This document shows, piece by piece, positions 34,829 to 43,198 of a stretch of 49,166 nucleotides of DNA. Below the pieces are notes generated by a model. The model made no database searches. It was not told the DNA's origin and saw only the letters and a program-made list of their open reading frames with translations. The DNA is from an uncultured Alistipes sp. (GTDB lineage: Bacteria; Bacteroidota; Bacteroidia; Bacteroidales; Rikenellaceae). The stretch covers positions 1 through 49,166 of the forward strand of contig CALUII010000010.1 in NCBI GenBank assembly GCA_944320665.1, read 5' to 3'. A program made the translations under genes and the position numbers. The first letter of the stretch is position 1. Every line of letters starts with the position of its first letter.

Positions 34829-35326
34829 CTATTTCTGAAGTTTCAAAATCTGCTGGAAGAGTTCAGCCTCGCCGCCGGGGTTGTAACCCGTGTGCGAATA
34901 AACAATGCTACCCGTTGCGTCAACAACGAAGACCTGCGGAACGAGGTTTACGTTCAAGGCACGCTTGAAGTCCTGGTTCTTGTCGTAGAGCACCGTGAAG
35001 TCGGACCATCCGTAACCGCTGGCCATAGCCTTTGCCTTGGAGGCCGAACGGCTGTCGTCGATCGAAACGGCGATCACGCGGAAATCGGCCTGATCGAGCC
35101 AGTCGATGAGCTGATCGTTTACGGCGTTGAGCTCACGGATGCAGGGTTTGCAGGTCGTGGACCAGAACGAGATGATCATCGGGGTCTTGCCGTCGATCAG
35201 CGATGCGGTCTGAATCAGTTCGCCCTTACCATTTTCGATTTTAACATTAGGCAGCTTCGTCTGAGCCGATGCGAGGGTGGCGAAACCGGCGATTGCGACG
35301 AGCGTCAGTAAAAGTTTTTTCATCAT
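34829..35326 (-). CDS. TlpA-like periplasmic thioredoxin
   Basis: 166 residues (ATG at 35326; the next ATG at 35323 is equally possible). Signal peptide MKKLLLTLVAIAGFATLASA, then a TlpA/ResA thioredoxin fold with the active site CKPC (C59, C62) in SFWSTTCKPCIREL. The cis-proline follows in LVPQVFVVD. Such proteins reduce or rearrange disulfides in the periplasm. It leads the cluster with DUF6029 and three CxxC surface lipoproteins, and has a full consensus promoter. Confidence 0.92.
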   Translation of the reverse strand: MMKKLLLTLVAIAGFATLASAQTKLPNVKIENGKGELIQTASLIDGKTPMIISFWSTTCKPCIRELNAVNDQLIDWLDQADFRVIAVSIDDSRSASKAKAMASGYGWSDFTVLYDKNQDFKRALNVNLVPQVFVVDATGSIVYSHTGYNPGGEAELFQQILKLQK

Positions 35327-35367
35327 AAACAAGCAGTATTTAAGTGTAAAAGTATATTATCAGCTAA

Positions 35368-35399
35368 CAAATATAAGAATCAACAGCCGAAGTAACAAA
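35368..35399 (-). promoter_or_regulatory. Promoter of the TlpA-DUF6029-Omp28 cluster
   Basis: On the minus strand TTTG (35399-35396), 20-nt spacer, TATATTTG (35375-35368). The leader to the ATG at 35326 is about 35 nt. Confidence 0.8.
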
Positions 35400-35454
35400 T
35401 AATTTCAAAGAAAAATTCTAAGATTTTAATGAACCGGGGCTGCCGGCCGGCAGG

Positions 35455-35475
35455 AAAAACGGGCCCGAGAGGGCC
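35455..35475 (-). terminator. Short terminator-like hairpin upstream of the TlpA promoter
   Basis: On the minus strand GGCCC-TCTC-GGGCC followed by C, G and five T (35459-35455). It would end a transcript coming from the 35.5-35.8 kb region. Confidence 0.5.
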
Positions 35476-35928
35476 GGAACAACGCACGCGGGAGCCGCTC
35501 GAAAACAGATCTAAAATCCTTATAATCAATCAGTAGAAAAATCATCGTCTGAAATTCGACGAGGCGACGCCCCGCCTGAGGAATCGATCCTGAGAGGCAA
35601 TTCGCAAAATATGTTTGCTAAATTTTTCTTTGAGAAGCGATCAACCGCCCCAACGCCCCCTGCAACTGGGCTATAGTTACCAAAAAAGCGACAAAAAGCC
35701 CCCATTTACAACGCCTCGACAGATCCTCCAGGTAACATTTCGAAACCTGTCGACAGGCCGTCTGCCAAATGAACGGCTGCCGAACAACAAATATACCTAT
35801 ATATAAATGATCTGTCCATAGAGTTCGCATGTGTTTTTATTCAACTGGCGATCAACACATTGTTACACGATGTACAAGTTTTTATACAAAATCGTAATTA
35901 CCCGCCTTTCACCGCATCATCCACCGGC
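35460..35928. other. Intergenic stretch without a recognised gene
   Basis: Between the TlpA promoter and the exonuclease gene I see no convincing coding region. It holds a -7-like TATATTTG on the minus strand (35795-35788), a perfect 12-bp palindrome CCTGTCGACAGG (35746-35757) and the hairpin at 35455-35475. A 70-codon minus-strand frame (35618-35830) resembles nothing I know. A noncoding transcript of about 320 nt is possible. Confidence 0.4.
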
Positions 35929-36423
35929 TTACAAAATTCGGAGAGCGATCTGCGCACAAGCCTCGGCATCGGCCAGGGCATGGTGGTGGTGCTCCAGATG
36001 GTAGCCGCACGCCGCCGCCACGGTCTGCAACTGATGGTTGGGCAATCGACGTCCGAAGATACGCCGCGAAGCCCGGCACGTGCAATAAAACCGGTAATCG
36101 GGCCATGGCATACCAAACAACTCGTAACAGGCCCGCAGACACCCCTCGTCAAACGACGAATTGTGGGCAACGAGCGGCAATCCCTCGATACGAGGCGCCA
36201 CCTCACGCCACACCGTTGCGAAATCCGGTGCCGACTCCGTATCGACGGCCGTCATACCGTGCACCTGCGTGCAGAAGCGGCTGTAGTAGTTCGGATAGGG
36301 GCGGATCAATCGATAGAGCGAATCGACTACCGCTCCATCACGTACGACCACCACTCCAACCGAACAGACGCTGGTTCGTTCGCGGTTGGCGGTCTCGAAA
36401 TCAATGGCAGCAAAACTTTCCAT
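35929..36423 (-). CDS. DnaQ-like 3'-5' exonuclease (DEDDh)
   Basis: 164 residues. All DEDDh residues are visible: Asp and Glu in FAAIDFETAN (residues 8 and 10), Asp in AHNSSFDEG, and His and Asp in HHHALADAEA. The domain is free-standing, without polymerase or helicase parts, as in exonuclease-type DnaQ paralogues of Bacteroidota. Start at 36423 is preferred to 36435 because the upstream ATG overlaps the -7 element TATGTTTG. The likely role is trimming DNA or RNA 3' ends. Confidence 0.88.
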   Translation of the reverse strand: MESFAAIDFETANRERTSVCSVGVVVVRDGAVVDSLYRLIRPYPNYYSRFCTQVHGMTAVDTESAPDFATVWREVAPRIEGLPLVAHNSSFDEGCLRACYELFGMPWPDYRFYCTCRASRRIFGRRLPNHQLQTVAAACGYHLEHHHHALADAEACAQIALRIL

Positions 36424-36428
36424 AGCAG

Positions 36429-36436
36429 CAAACATA
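36429..36436 (-). promoter_or_regulatory. -7 element abutting the exonuclease start codon
   Basis: TATGTTTG on the minus strand followed by 5 nt (CTGCT) and the ATG at 36423. This predicts a leaderless or near-leaderless mRNA. Confidence 0.55.
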
Positions 36437-36476
36437 AAAAAAAGAAGCGGATCTCCCTCTCCACGAGGGAACCCGC
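36436..36476 (-). terminator. Intrinsic terminator of the small Cys-rich lipoprotein
   Basis: On the minus strand GCGG...TCCCTC (GAGGGA partner)...CCGC forms an imperfect hairpin followed by TTC and eight T (36443-36436). It directly abuts the next gene's -7 element. Confidence 0.75.
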
Positions 36477-36502
36477 CTACACATGGTGTGAGCTACCGGT
36501 AA

Positions 36503-36727
36503 TTATTTTACCTCGGCAGCAGCCTCAACCGGAGCCTCAGCAGCAACCGAATCGCACTGAGCAGCGCACTCGGTCGTGCAGCTGTCGCACTGAGCAGCGC
36601 ACTCGGCCGTAGCCTCAGTCGTCGTAGCCTCGGCCTCAGCCTCAGCGGCCTTGTTGGCAGCGTTACCACCGCAGCTTACCATAGCAACGGCAGCTGCAAC
36701 CATTACAAAAGACAGAATTTTTTTCAT
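36503..36727 (-). CDS. Small Ala/Glu/Cys-rich lipoprotein
   Basis: 74 residues from the ATG at 36727 (MKKILSFVMVAAAVAMVSC), lipobox Cys about 19 followed by GGNAANK. The mature peptide is low-complexity Ala/Glu/Thr with an 11-residue repeat containing ECAAQCDS twice. Five cysteines are spaced C-x3-C-x2-C-x3-C-x3-C. The 22-bp DNA repeat (36552-36573 and 36585-36606, 33-bp period) shows recent duplication. The cysteines could bind metal or form disulfides. It has its own -7 element and terminator. No family recognised. Confidence 0.75.
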   Translation of the reverse strand: MKKILSFVMVAAAVAMVSCGGNAANKAAEAEAEATTTEATAECAAQCDSCTTECAAQCDSVAAEAPVEAAAEVK

Positions 36728-36765
36728 CGTTTCAATCATTTAAGATTAAACATCTATCGTGGCCG

Positions 36766-36796
36766 CAAAATTACTGATTCGGTGGGAAAATGCAAG
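36766..36796 (-). promoter_or_regulatory. Promoter of the small Cys-rich lipoprotein
   Basis: On the minus strand CTTG (36796-36793), 19-nt spacer, TAATTTTG (36773-36766). Confidence 0.6.
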
Positions 36797-36823
36797 AAAA
36801 AAAACAATTTTTATTCAAAAAGT

Positions 36824-37303
36824 TCACGACTTTTTCAACAGATCGGCCAAAGTAAGCATTTCGCTGCGCGGAAAAGCCTTCGGAAAGGTCCCGCGAATAC
36901 GCCCCATGAGTATGATGGCCTCCTCCACGGTGACGCAATCGCCGACCGTAACCGTAAAGTAGGGGGCATTGTAGGCGATGTAGACCGACGTTTCGGGATA
37001 GGTCTGCGCGAAGAGTTCGCGTGCAGCCTCCGCCTCGGCACGGGCGTTCTGACCGTTATCGAAGAAGATGCAGACCCTGTACCCCTTGAAGCGCCACTCG
37101 CCGCGCTCGCCCGCGGCCGCACGTCGGACCGCTTCGGCGGCCGAGGCATGTTCGACCACCGTAACCCGGGCTCTGTTGGCGTCTCCCGGTGCCGGGTCGG
37201 CAAGACGGTCCCGGTATTCGGAGAGGCTCTGCGCACGACCATTCAGGCTGCAGCACGACCACACGGCTGCCAAAAAGATTGTCAGAAGGATTCCTTTGTT
37301 CAT
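36824..37303 (-). CDS. SPOR-domain periplasmic protein
   Basis: 159 residues from the ATG at 37303, which overlaps the upstream stop by 4 bp. A signal peptide (MNKGILLTIFLAAVWSCCSL) is followed by a linker and a SPOR-like domain (about 75-150): GYRVCIFFDNGQNARAEAEA, PETSVYIAYNAPYFTVTVGD, and MGRIRGTFPKAF. SPOR domains bind denuded peptidoglycan at division sites. It is last in the run lolC/E-like, menG, LEA-type, SPOR. Confidence 0.82.
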   Translation of the reverse strand: MNKGILLTIFLAAVWSCCSLNGRAQSLSEYRDRLADPAPGDANRARVTVVEHASAAEAVRRAAAGERGEWRFKGYRVCIFFDNGQNARAEAEAARELFAQTYPETSVYIAYNAPYFTVTVGDCVTVEEAIILMGRIRGTFPKAFPRSEMLTLADLLKKS

Positions 37304-37836
37304 AGATCGAGGTATTGATTCAATTGCTCGCACGTCAAGCCAAAGATACGAAGAAATTCGGACAACGGCATCCGTTCCTCACGAATATGCACGGCAGCGG
37401 CCCCGCCATGCCCCTTGAGCCGGAACGAGACCTCGATTCCCTCGGGCTGACAACGGGTCACCCGACGCGACAGGGCATAGAGCGCCAACGGATCCTCCAC
37501 ACGGAAGCGCCACCGCGTGACGACCGATTCGACGCTGCGGCGCGGCACTTCGACCCCCTCACGCAGCGAGATCGACCCGACATACGCATCGGCATACCAC
37601 AGATCGAGACCCGCCTCACGGAGCTGGATGCCGAACCGGTTGTCGTTGCGGATCCGCAACGTGAGATCGGCGCCGGAGAGGCCGTGCAACCGCACCTGTT
37701 CGACGGATTCGATACGGATTCGTTCGCCGGCCCGTTCGGCCGCCCGGCGGCACGAGGTCATCGCTCCACAGAGCACGACGGCCAGCAGCATGCACCACGT
37801 CGTGCGGCGGAAGATACGCAGAGTCATGCCGTTCAT
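37300..37836 (-). CDS. LEA type-2-like lipoprotein
   Basis: 178 residues. Signal peptide with lipobox (VVLCGAMTSCRRAAER). The mature domain has the LEA-2/WHy pattern of a beta-sandwich with NDNRFGIQLREAGLDLWY and VGSISLREGVEVPRRS, as in small Bacteroidota envelope proteins. Arg residues follow the Cys instead of acidic ones, so periplasmic retention is more likely than surface display. Start overlaps the menG stop by 4 bp. Function is unknown. Confidence 0.7.
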   Translation of the reverse strand: MNGMTLRIFRRTTWCMLLAVVLCGAMTSCRRAAERAGERIRIESVEQVRLHGLSGADLTLRIRNDNRFGIQLREAGLDLWYADAYVGSISLREGVEVPRRSVESVVTRWRFRVEDPLALYALSRRVTRCQPEGIEVSFRLKGHGGAAAVHIREERMPLSEFLRIFGLTCEQLNQYLDL

Positions 37837-38549
37837 CGTTCACCTATGTATATATGCGCAATACCGAAACTCTGACTGCGTGCCGTGCAGTTACGGAAAC
37901 CCGCGGCGGCCATCCGCTCGAGGAACCGCTCCGGCGCCGGGAACTCCGCAATCGAGGCAGGCAGGTATTCGTAAGCCTTCGGATCGTGCGAGACGGCCCC
38001 GCCCACACGCGGCAGGATGCGCCGGTTCCAGAAGCCGTAAAAAGCCCGGGCCAGGGGGTTGCGCGGCGTCGAAAACTCCAGCACGACGATTCGCCCGCCC
38101 GGACGCAACGTACGTGCAATCTCACGCAGTCCGGCATCCAGATCGCCGAAATTGCGAACGCCGAAGGCCACCGTTGCCACGTCGATCGCTCCGGCCGTAA
38201 CGCCCAGGTGTTCGGCATCGCCCACGTCGAGTACCACGCGTCCGTCGAGGCCGGCGGCCGTCACCTTGCGGCGGGCTATTTCGAGCATGCCGTCCGACAG
38301 ATCGACACCGAGCACCTGCGTACCGCGGATGTGTCGGGCCAGATCGATGGCCAGGTCGCCGGTTCCGGTGGCCACGTCGAGAATACGGTGCGGTGCCATG
38401 CGCCGCACGAGGCGCACGACGCGCCGACGCCACAGCCGGTCGATATTGAACGACAGCGTGTGGTTCAGCAGGTCGTAGGTCGGGGCGATGCGGTCGAACA
38501 TTTCGCGCACCTCCTCCTTCTTGGATTGTTGTGTATTGTAAGGTTTCAT
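37833..38549 (-). CDS. menG: Demethylmenaquinone methyltransferase (MenG/UbiE)
   Basis: 238 residues, SAM-dependent methyltransferase completing menaquinone. Motif I is DVATGTGDLAIDLA (about 58-71); the UbiE/COQ5 signatures FGVRNFGDLDAGL and the N-terminal MFDRIAPTYDLLNHTLSFNID are intact. It overlaps the upstream permease gene and the downstream LEA-type gene by 4 bp each. As Bacteroidota use menaquinone, MenG rather than ubiquinone synthesis is meant. Confidence 0.96.
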   Translation of the reverse strand: MKPYNTQQSKKEEVREMFDRIAPTYDLLNHTLSFNIDRLWRRRVVRLVRRMAPHRILDVATGTGDLAIDLARHIRGTQVLGVDLSDGMLEIARRKVTAAGLDGRVVLDVGDAEHLGVTAGAIDVATVAFGVRNFGDLDAGLREIARTLRPGGRIVVLEFSTPRNPLARAFYGFWNRRILPRVGGAVSHDPKAYEYLPASIAEFPAPERFLERMAAAGFRNCTARSQSFGIAHIYIGER

Positions 38550-39793
38550 GCTTCGTAACGAATGGTTTCACTCGGTTTGACCGTTGCCACGACCCGGGCC
38601 GGCAGCAGCAGCAACAGCACAACGGCAGCCACCACACCGGCATTGAGCAGCAACCACCACCCCCAGCCGACGGAGACCGGCACCTCGGAGAGCATATAGG
38701 CCGAGGCGTCGAGCCGAAGCAGGTGGAAGTGCTGCTGCACGAAGCAGCAGCCCAAACCGACGACATTGCCCCAGGCCACACCGCGCAGCGTGATGAAGAG
38801 CGCCTGCCAGAGGAAGATCCGCTGCACGGCTCCGTTGCCCATGCCGAGGGCCTTCAGCAGGCCGATCATGCGCGTACGTTCGAGCACCAGGATCATGAGT
38901 GCCGAGGCCATATTGAAGAAGGCCACGACGAGCATCACCACCACGATGACCGCCGCATTCACGTCGTGGGCCTTCAGCCAGTCGAACACGCTGGGATAGA
39001 GCTCCCTGACACTGCTCGCCACCAGATTCTGATCCACCTCCGGAAGTTCATAGAGGAGCTCATACGAGAGATGTTGCGCCACCTCGTCCACCCGGTCGAA
39101 ATCGGTCACGCGGATCTCGTATCCCGAGACCTCGGCCGGGCTCCATCCGGCCAACCGCTGCACGTTGCGCAGATCGGTCAGCACCATCCGCTCCTCCATC
39201 TCGTCCATCCCCGAGGCATAGAGACCCACGATGCGGAAGCGGTCGCGCCGCAGCCCCTCGTCGGGATCGACAAAAAGCATCTCGATGCGATCCTCCACGC
39301 CCACCGCCAGCCGATCGGCCAGCACCCGCGAGAGGAGCACCTCCTTGTTCCGGAGCGAGTCATCGACCCGGGGCAGGCGTCCCTCGACCAGCGCCTCCTC
39401 GAAAAACGTCCAGTCGTAGGTCGGATCAACCCCCTTGAGCACCACGCCCTGCACGGCATCGGGGCACTTCACCACCCCCTCGCGCACGGCATAGGGCCAG
39501 CATGCGCTCACTCCATCCGTAGTCCGGATCGCCGACTCGAGAGCCCCATCACGCACCACGGCAACGGGCGTAGCTGCCTGCGTGCCGCGCACGTCGGTCA
39601 CCTCGATGTGGGCCATGAAGCCCGTCATGCGGCGCGTGATCTCACGCTTGAAGCCCATGACGACAGCCAGCGCGAGGATCATCGCCGCAACGCCCAACGC
39701 CACGGAGAGCTCCGCAATGCGCACCATCACCCCGCGCCGTCGTCCATCGACGGGCCGGGCCGTGCGGCGGGCTATGAAGTATTCGAGTCTCAT
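38546..39793 (-). CDS. FtsX-like ABC permease, LolC/LolE type
   Basis: 415 residues from the ATG at 39793 (MRLEYFIARRTARPVDG); upstream in-frame sequence is noncoding. One N-terminal helix (about 23-47), a large MacB-like periplasmic domain (about 50-280) and three C-terminal helices (about 280-410, with MIGLLKALGMGNGAVQRIFL) give the LolC/E layout. It probably extracts outer-membrane lipoproteins from the inner membrane; the ATPase partner is encoded elsewhere. It heads the run with menG. Confidence 0.85.
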   Translation of the reverse strand: MRLEYFIARRTARPVDGRRRGVMVRIAELSVALGVAAMILALAVVMGFKREITRRMTGFMAHIEVTDVRGTQAATPVAVVRDGALESAIRTTDGVSACWPYAVREGVVKCPDAVQGVVLKGVDPTYDWTFFEEALVEGRLPRVDDSLRNKEVLLSRVLADRLAVGVEDRIEMLFVDPDEGLRRDRFRIVGLYASGMDEMEERMVLTDLRNVQRLAGWSPAEVSGYEIRVTDFDRVDEVAQHLSYELLYELPEVDQNLVASSVRELYPSVFDWLKAHDVNAAVIVVVMLVVAFFNMASALMILVLERTRMIGLLKALGMGNGAVQRIFLWQALFITLRGVAWGNVVGLGCCFVQQHFHLLRLDASAYMLSEVPVSVGWGWWLLLNAGVVAAVVLLLLLPARVVATVKPSETIRYEA

Positions 39794-39952
39794 GCAGGTA
39801 GCGTGTCGTATGCAACGGCCGGGCCGTGCGAAACGTCTCCGAAAACACTGCAAAGTAACGCATTTTTTTCGGTTTTCGTCTCCCCGCACCCCACAAAGCC
39901 TCCGGGGCGAAATAATATAAAGCGGAATTTTTCCGTTTTCGGGTAAAATAGC

Positions 39953-39960
39953 TATTTTTG
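39953..39960 (+). promoter_or_regulatory. -7 element of the SDR-led operon
   Basis: TATTTTTG, 29 nt upstream of the ATG at 39990; no clear TTTG box was seen upstream. Confidence 0.5.
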
Positions 39961-39989
39961 TGGACTACAAAAAAACGAACAACCGCATC

Positions 39990-40739
39990 ATGGGAAAACT
40001 GGCACTGATCACCGGCGCAACCTCGGGCATCGGCCGCGCCGCCGCCCTGCGCCTCGCAGACATCGGATACGACATCGTGGCAACGGGACGCCGCGCCGAC
40101 CGACTCGACGCACTCAAGCGTGAAATCGAACAGAAAGGCGTGCTCTGCACCACGCTCGTCTTCGACGTGCGCGACGAGGCCGCCTGCCACGCCCACCTCG
40201 ACTCGCTCGAACGGGTGGATCTGCTCCTCAACAATGCCGGTCTGGCCGCCGGCCTCGAACACATCGATTGCGGCGACACGGCTGACTGGGACGCCATGAT
40301 CGACACCAACGTCAAGGGACTGCTCTACGTCACCCGCATCATCGCCCCGAAGATGGTGGCGGCCCACAGCGGCCACATCATCAACATCGGCTCGATCGCC
40401 GGCACGGAGCCCTACGAAAACGGTGCCGTATACTGCGCCTCGAAACACGCCGTGCACGCCATCTCGCAGTCGATGCGCGCCGACCTGCTCTCGAGCGGCA
40501 TCAAGGTGAGCGAGATCCGCCCCGGCATGGTCGAAACGGAGTTCTCGCTGGTGCGTTTCCACGGCGACCAGGCCCGCGCCGACAAAACCTACGAGGGCGT
40601 CACCCCCCTCACGGGCGACGACATCGCCGAAGCCATCGTCTGGATGGTGCAGCTGCCGGCCCACATGAACGTGAACGACATCGTGCTCATGCCCGCACAG
40701 CAGGCCGGAGCCTACTACACGTTCCGCAACCACAAATAA
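39990..40739 (+). CDS. Short-chain dehydrogenase/reductase, YdfG-like
   Basis: 249 residues. Classical SDR: TGATSGIGR (8-16) for NAD(P) binding, NNAG (81-84), S135 and YCASK with catalytic Y148 and K152. The two Arg after the second strand (ATGRRADRL) suggest NADP preference. It resembles the YdfG family that reduces 3-hydroxy acids, but the substrate is uncertain. A GTG at 39960 overlaps the promoter, so the ATG at 39990 is chosen. It opens a five-gene plus-strand run. Confidence 0.9.
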   Translation: MGKLALITGATSGIGRAAALRLADIGYDIVATGRRADRLDALKREIEQKGVLCTTLVFDVRDEAACHAHLDSLERVDLLLNNAGLAAGLEHIDCGDTADWDAMIDTNVKGLLYVTRIIAPKMVAAHSGHIINIGSIAGTEPYENGAVYCASKHAVHAISQSMRADLLSSGIKVSEIRPGMVETEFSLVRFHGDQARADKTYEGVTPLTGDDIAEAIVWMVQLPAHMNVNDIVLMPAQQAGAYYTFRNHK

Positions 40740-40755
40740 AAAAACGCTTATTACC

Positions 40756-41538
40756 ATGTTGACAACCACACCGCTTTACGCCCTCCTGCTTCAGGTCGGC
40801 TACTATACGGGCACCACGTCGCAGCACGCCTCGGCCGGATACTCGGCCGCCACGATGGGGATGTTCTTTCTGATCATCCTGATCGGCGTGGTGGGCTTCA
40901 TCGTGCAGGCCCGCCTGCAGTCCGTCTTCAAGAAATATTCGAAGGTCACCTTCGCCGGCGGAATGACCGGCGCCGAAGTCGCCGAGAAGATGCTCCGCGA
41001 CCACAACATCCACAACGTCCGCGTGACGCACGTCGCGGGCCAGCTGACCGACCACTTCAATCCGCAGACGATGACCGTCAACCTGAGTGACGCGGTCTAC
41101 AGCTCGAACAGCGTGGCCGCCGCTGCGGTCGCCGCACACGAGTGCGGACACGCCGTGCAGCACGCCGAGGGATACACGCCGCTGGTGCTGCGTTCGCGAC
41201 TGGTGCCGATCGTCAACTTCTCGTCGCAGATGGCCATGTGGGTGATCCTCATCGGACTGGGCATCCTGGCCGCCACGCAGAACGAGGTGCTCTGCTGGAT
41301 CGGCGTCGGCATGATCGCCATGTCGGCCCTCTTCTCGATCGTCACCCTGCCCGTCGAATACAACGCCTCGGCCCGCGCGCTGGCCTGGCTCGAATCGAGC
41401 GGCACGATCGCAGGCGTGCAGGTCACACAGGCCCGCGAGGCCCTCAGTTGGGCCGCACGCACCTATCTGGTCGCCGCACTGAGTGCCATCGCCTCGCTGC
41501 TCTACTACGTCTTTATGATTCTGGGCCGACGCGAATAA
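40756..41538 (+). CDS. YugP-like zinc metallopeptidase, membrane bound
   Basis: 260 residues with a membrane segment at about 33-50 (MGMFFLIILIGVVGFIVQA), a zinc site HECGHA (about residues 131-136) and two or three C-terminal helices. Family blocks VNLSDAVYSSNSVAAAAVAA and LPVEYNASARAL are present. The YugP/DUF zinc protease family is widespread but its substrates are unknown. It lies 16 nt after the SDR gene. Confidence 0.88.
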   Translation: MLTTTPLYALLLQVGYYTGTTSQHASAGYSAATMGMFFLIILIGVVGFIVQARLQSVFKKYSKVTFAGGMTGAEVAEKMLRDHNIHNVRVTHVAGQLTDHFNPQTMTVNLSDAVYSSNSVAAAAVAAHECGHAVQHAEGYTPLVLRSRLVPIVNFSSQMAMWVILIGLGILAATQNEVLCWIGVGMIAMSALFSIVTLPVEYNASARALAWLESSGTIAGVQVTQAREALSWAARTYLVAALSAIASLLYYVFMILGRRE

Positions 41539-41563
41539 CCGGCGCGACGCACACTTCGGAAGC

Positions 41564-43186
41564 ATGAAGGAGAAAAAGGAGGAGAAAGAGTACATCCATC
41601 GCACGTGGCTGGCCGTCACGGCCCTGATTGTCGTGCTCTGCGGCGTGAGCCTGATCCCGCCGCAGACCATCGGCGGCATCACGTTCCGACGAGCCAACAT
41701 ACTCTCGGATCTGATCGAATTCGACGACCGCACGGCGACAGACGCTCCGGCAGCCACGCAAATCGCGCTTGACGAGGAGGAGTTCCACGTCGACCTGGAC
41801 CGCGTGGCGCAGCAGGTAGCCCGGCAGACAGCCGCCATCGAGACACCCGACACGCTCACGCCTCCCGTGCAGACCTGTTTCGAATGGCGGATCGGTCCCA
41901 CCGATACGCTGCCGGCCCACTACACCCCGCGTCAGCCGGCCGAGGTGATCGAACCGCTGCAGCCGATCGAGGATTTCGACACGACGGGATACGGCCCGCT
42001 GCATGCGTTCTACGGCAAACTGCTCGACGGACGCCCCGTGCGCATCGCCGTCCTGGGTGACTCGTTCATCGAGGGCGATATCCTCACGGCCGACCTGCGC
42101 GAAACCCTGCAGGAGGCCTACGGCGGTACGGGATGCGGATTTGCTCCGGTCGCCTCGCCCCTCACGGGATTCCGCCGCACGGTGAAGACCACCTCCAAGG
42201 GTTGGACCTCCTACAACATCATGCAATACAAGACCACACCCGAGCCGCTGCGCCACGACTTCTATGTCTCGGGCTGGGTGTGCCGCCCCGAGGCGGGGGC
42301 ACAGACCCGCTGGGAGGGAACGCAGGCACGTCGCCACCTCGATCCGTGCGACGGGGCACGCATCCTCTTCCTGAGCCGCGGACGCAGCCGCGCCGAGGTC
42401 TCGGTGAACGACTCGCTGCACCGCAGTTTCACGATCGAAGGAGCCGACGAACTGCGACAGATCGAGATCTCGGGCCTCCCGATCCATTCGCTCACCTTCC
42501 GCGTGGCCGAAGGGGCCGAGGGCATGGTGGGCTACGGCGCCCTGCTGGGCCGCAGCGGCATCGCCGTGGACAACTACTCGGTCCGCAGCAACAACGGACA
42601 GGCCATGTTCCGCACCAATCCGGCCCTCAACGCCCAGGCCAACGCCATGCTCGGATACGACCTCGTGATCCTGCAGTACGGCCTCAACATCATGCAGCAG
42701 GGCATACACAACTACACAAACTACGGCGCACAGATCGGCAAGATGATCGCTTACGTACGCGAATGCTTCCCGACGGCCGCGGTGCTCGTTCTGGGCGTCA
42801 GCGACCGGTCGGTACGTACGGACCGCGGCTTCGAACCGATGGATGCCGTACCGCACATGACGGCCTGCCAGCGTGCCGCCGCACGCAGGGAACAGGCCGC
42901 CTTCTGGGATACGTCGGCCGCCATGGCCGCACTCGGCGGCATGGAACAGTTCGTGACCAACGGCTGGGCCGGAAAGGACTACACCCACATCAACTTCGCG
43001 GGCGGCCGCCAGGTGGCCCTGGCCCTGGCCAATGCCCTAAACGACGGCATGCGGCGCGAGGCCCGCGACCGGGACGACCGGCTGCGCCGCCAGGAACGGG
43101 CCCGCAACGTGGCCGACAGCCTGCGCGAAGCCGTACGGCTGCAACTGCTGCAACCCGCCGTCGACCCGCTCACGATGGAGGAATAA
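41564..43186 (+). CDS. SGNH-hydrolase-like protein, partner of MBOAT
   Basis: 540 residues. An N-terminal membrane anchor (about 13-32, TWLAVTALIVVLCGVSLIP) is followed by a variable linker and an SGNH domain: block I GDSFIEGD (about 159), a central LVILQYGLNIMQQG (block III region) and block V DYTHIN, giving Ser, Asp and His. Between blocks I and III is an inserted beta domain (about 230-340). The C-terminus is Arg-rich coiled coil. Periplasmic SGNH proteins next to MBOAT genes take part in O-acylation of glycans, which fits here. Confidence 0.82.
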   Translation: MKEKKEEKEYIHRTWLAVTALIVVLCGVSLIPPQTIGGITFRRANILSDLIEFDDRTATDAPAATQIALDEEEFHVDLDRVAQQVARQTAAIETPDTLTPPVQTCFEWRIGPTDTLPAHYTPRQPAEVIEPLQPIEDFDTTGYGPLHAFYGKLLDGRPVRIAVLGDSFIEGDILTADLRETLQEAYGGTGCGFAPVASPLTGFRRTVKTTSKGWTSYNIMQYKTTPEPLRHDFYVSGWVCRPEAGAQTRWEGTQARRHLDPCDGARILFLSRGRSRAEVSVNDSLHRSFTIEGADELRQIEISGLPIHSLTFRVAEGAEGMVGYGALLGRSGIAVDNYSVRSNNGQAMFRTNPALNAQANAMLGYDLVILQYGLNIMQQGIHNYTNYGAQIGKMIAYVRECFPTAAVLVLGVSDRSVRTDRGFEPMDAVPHMTACQRAAARREQAAFWDTSAAMAALGGMEQFVTNGWAGKDYTHINFAGGRQVALALANALNDGMRREARDRDDRLRRQERARNVADSLREAVRLQLLQPAVDPLTMEE

Positions 43187-43198
43187 TCGGAGAGATTC

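Noticed and set aside
35618-35830. 70-codon minus-strand frame as a small gene
   Set aside because: No start-proximal promoter logic, no recognisable motif and unlike neighbouring codon use.
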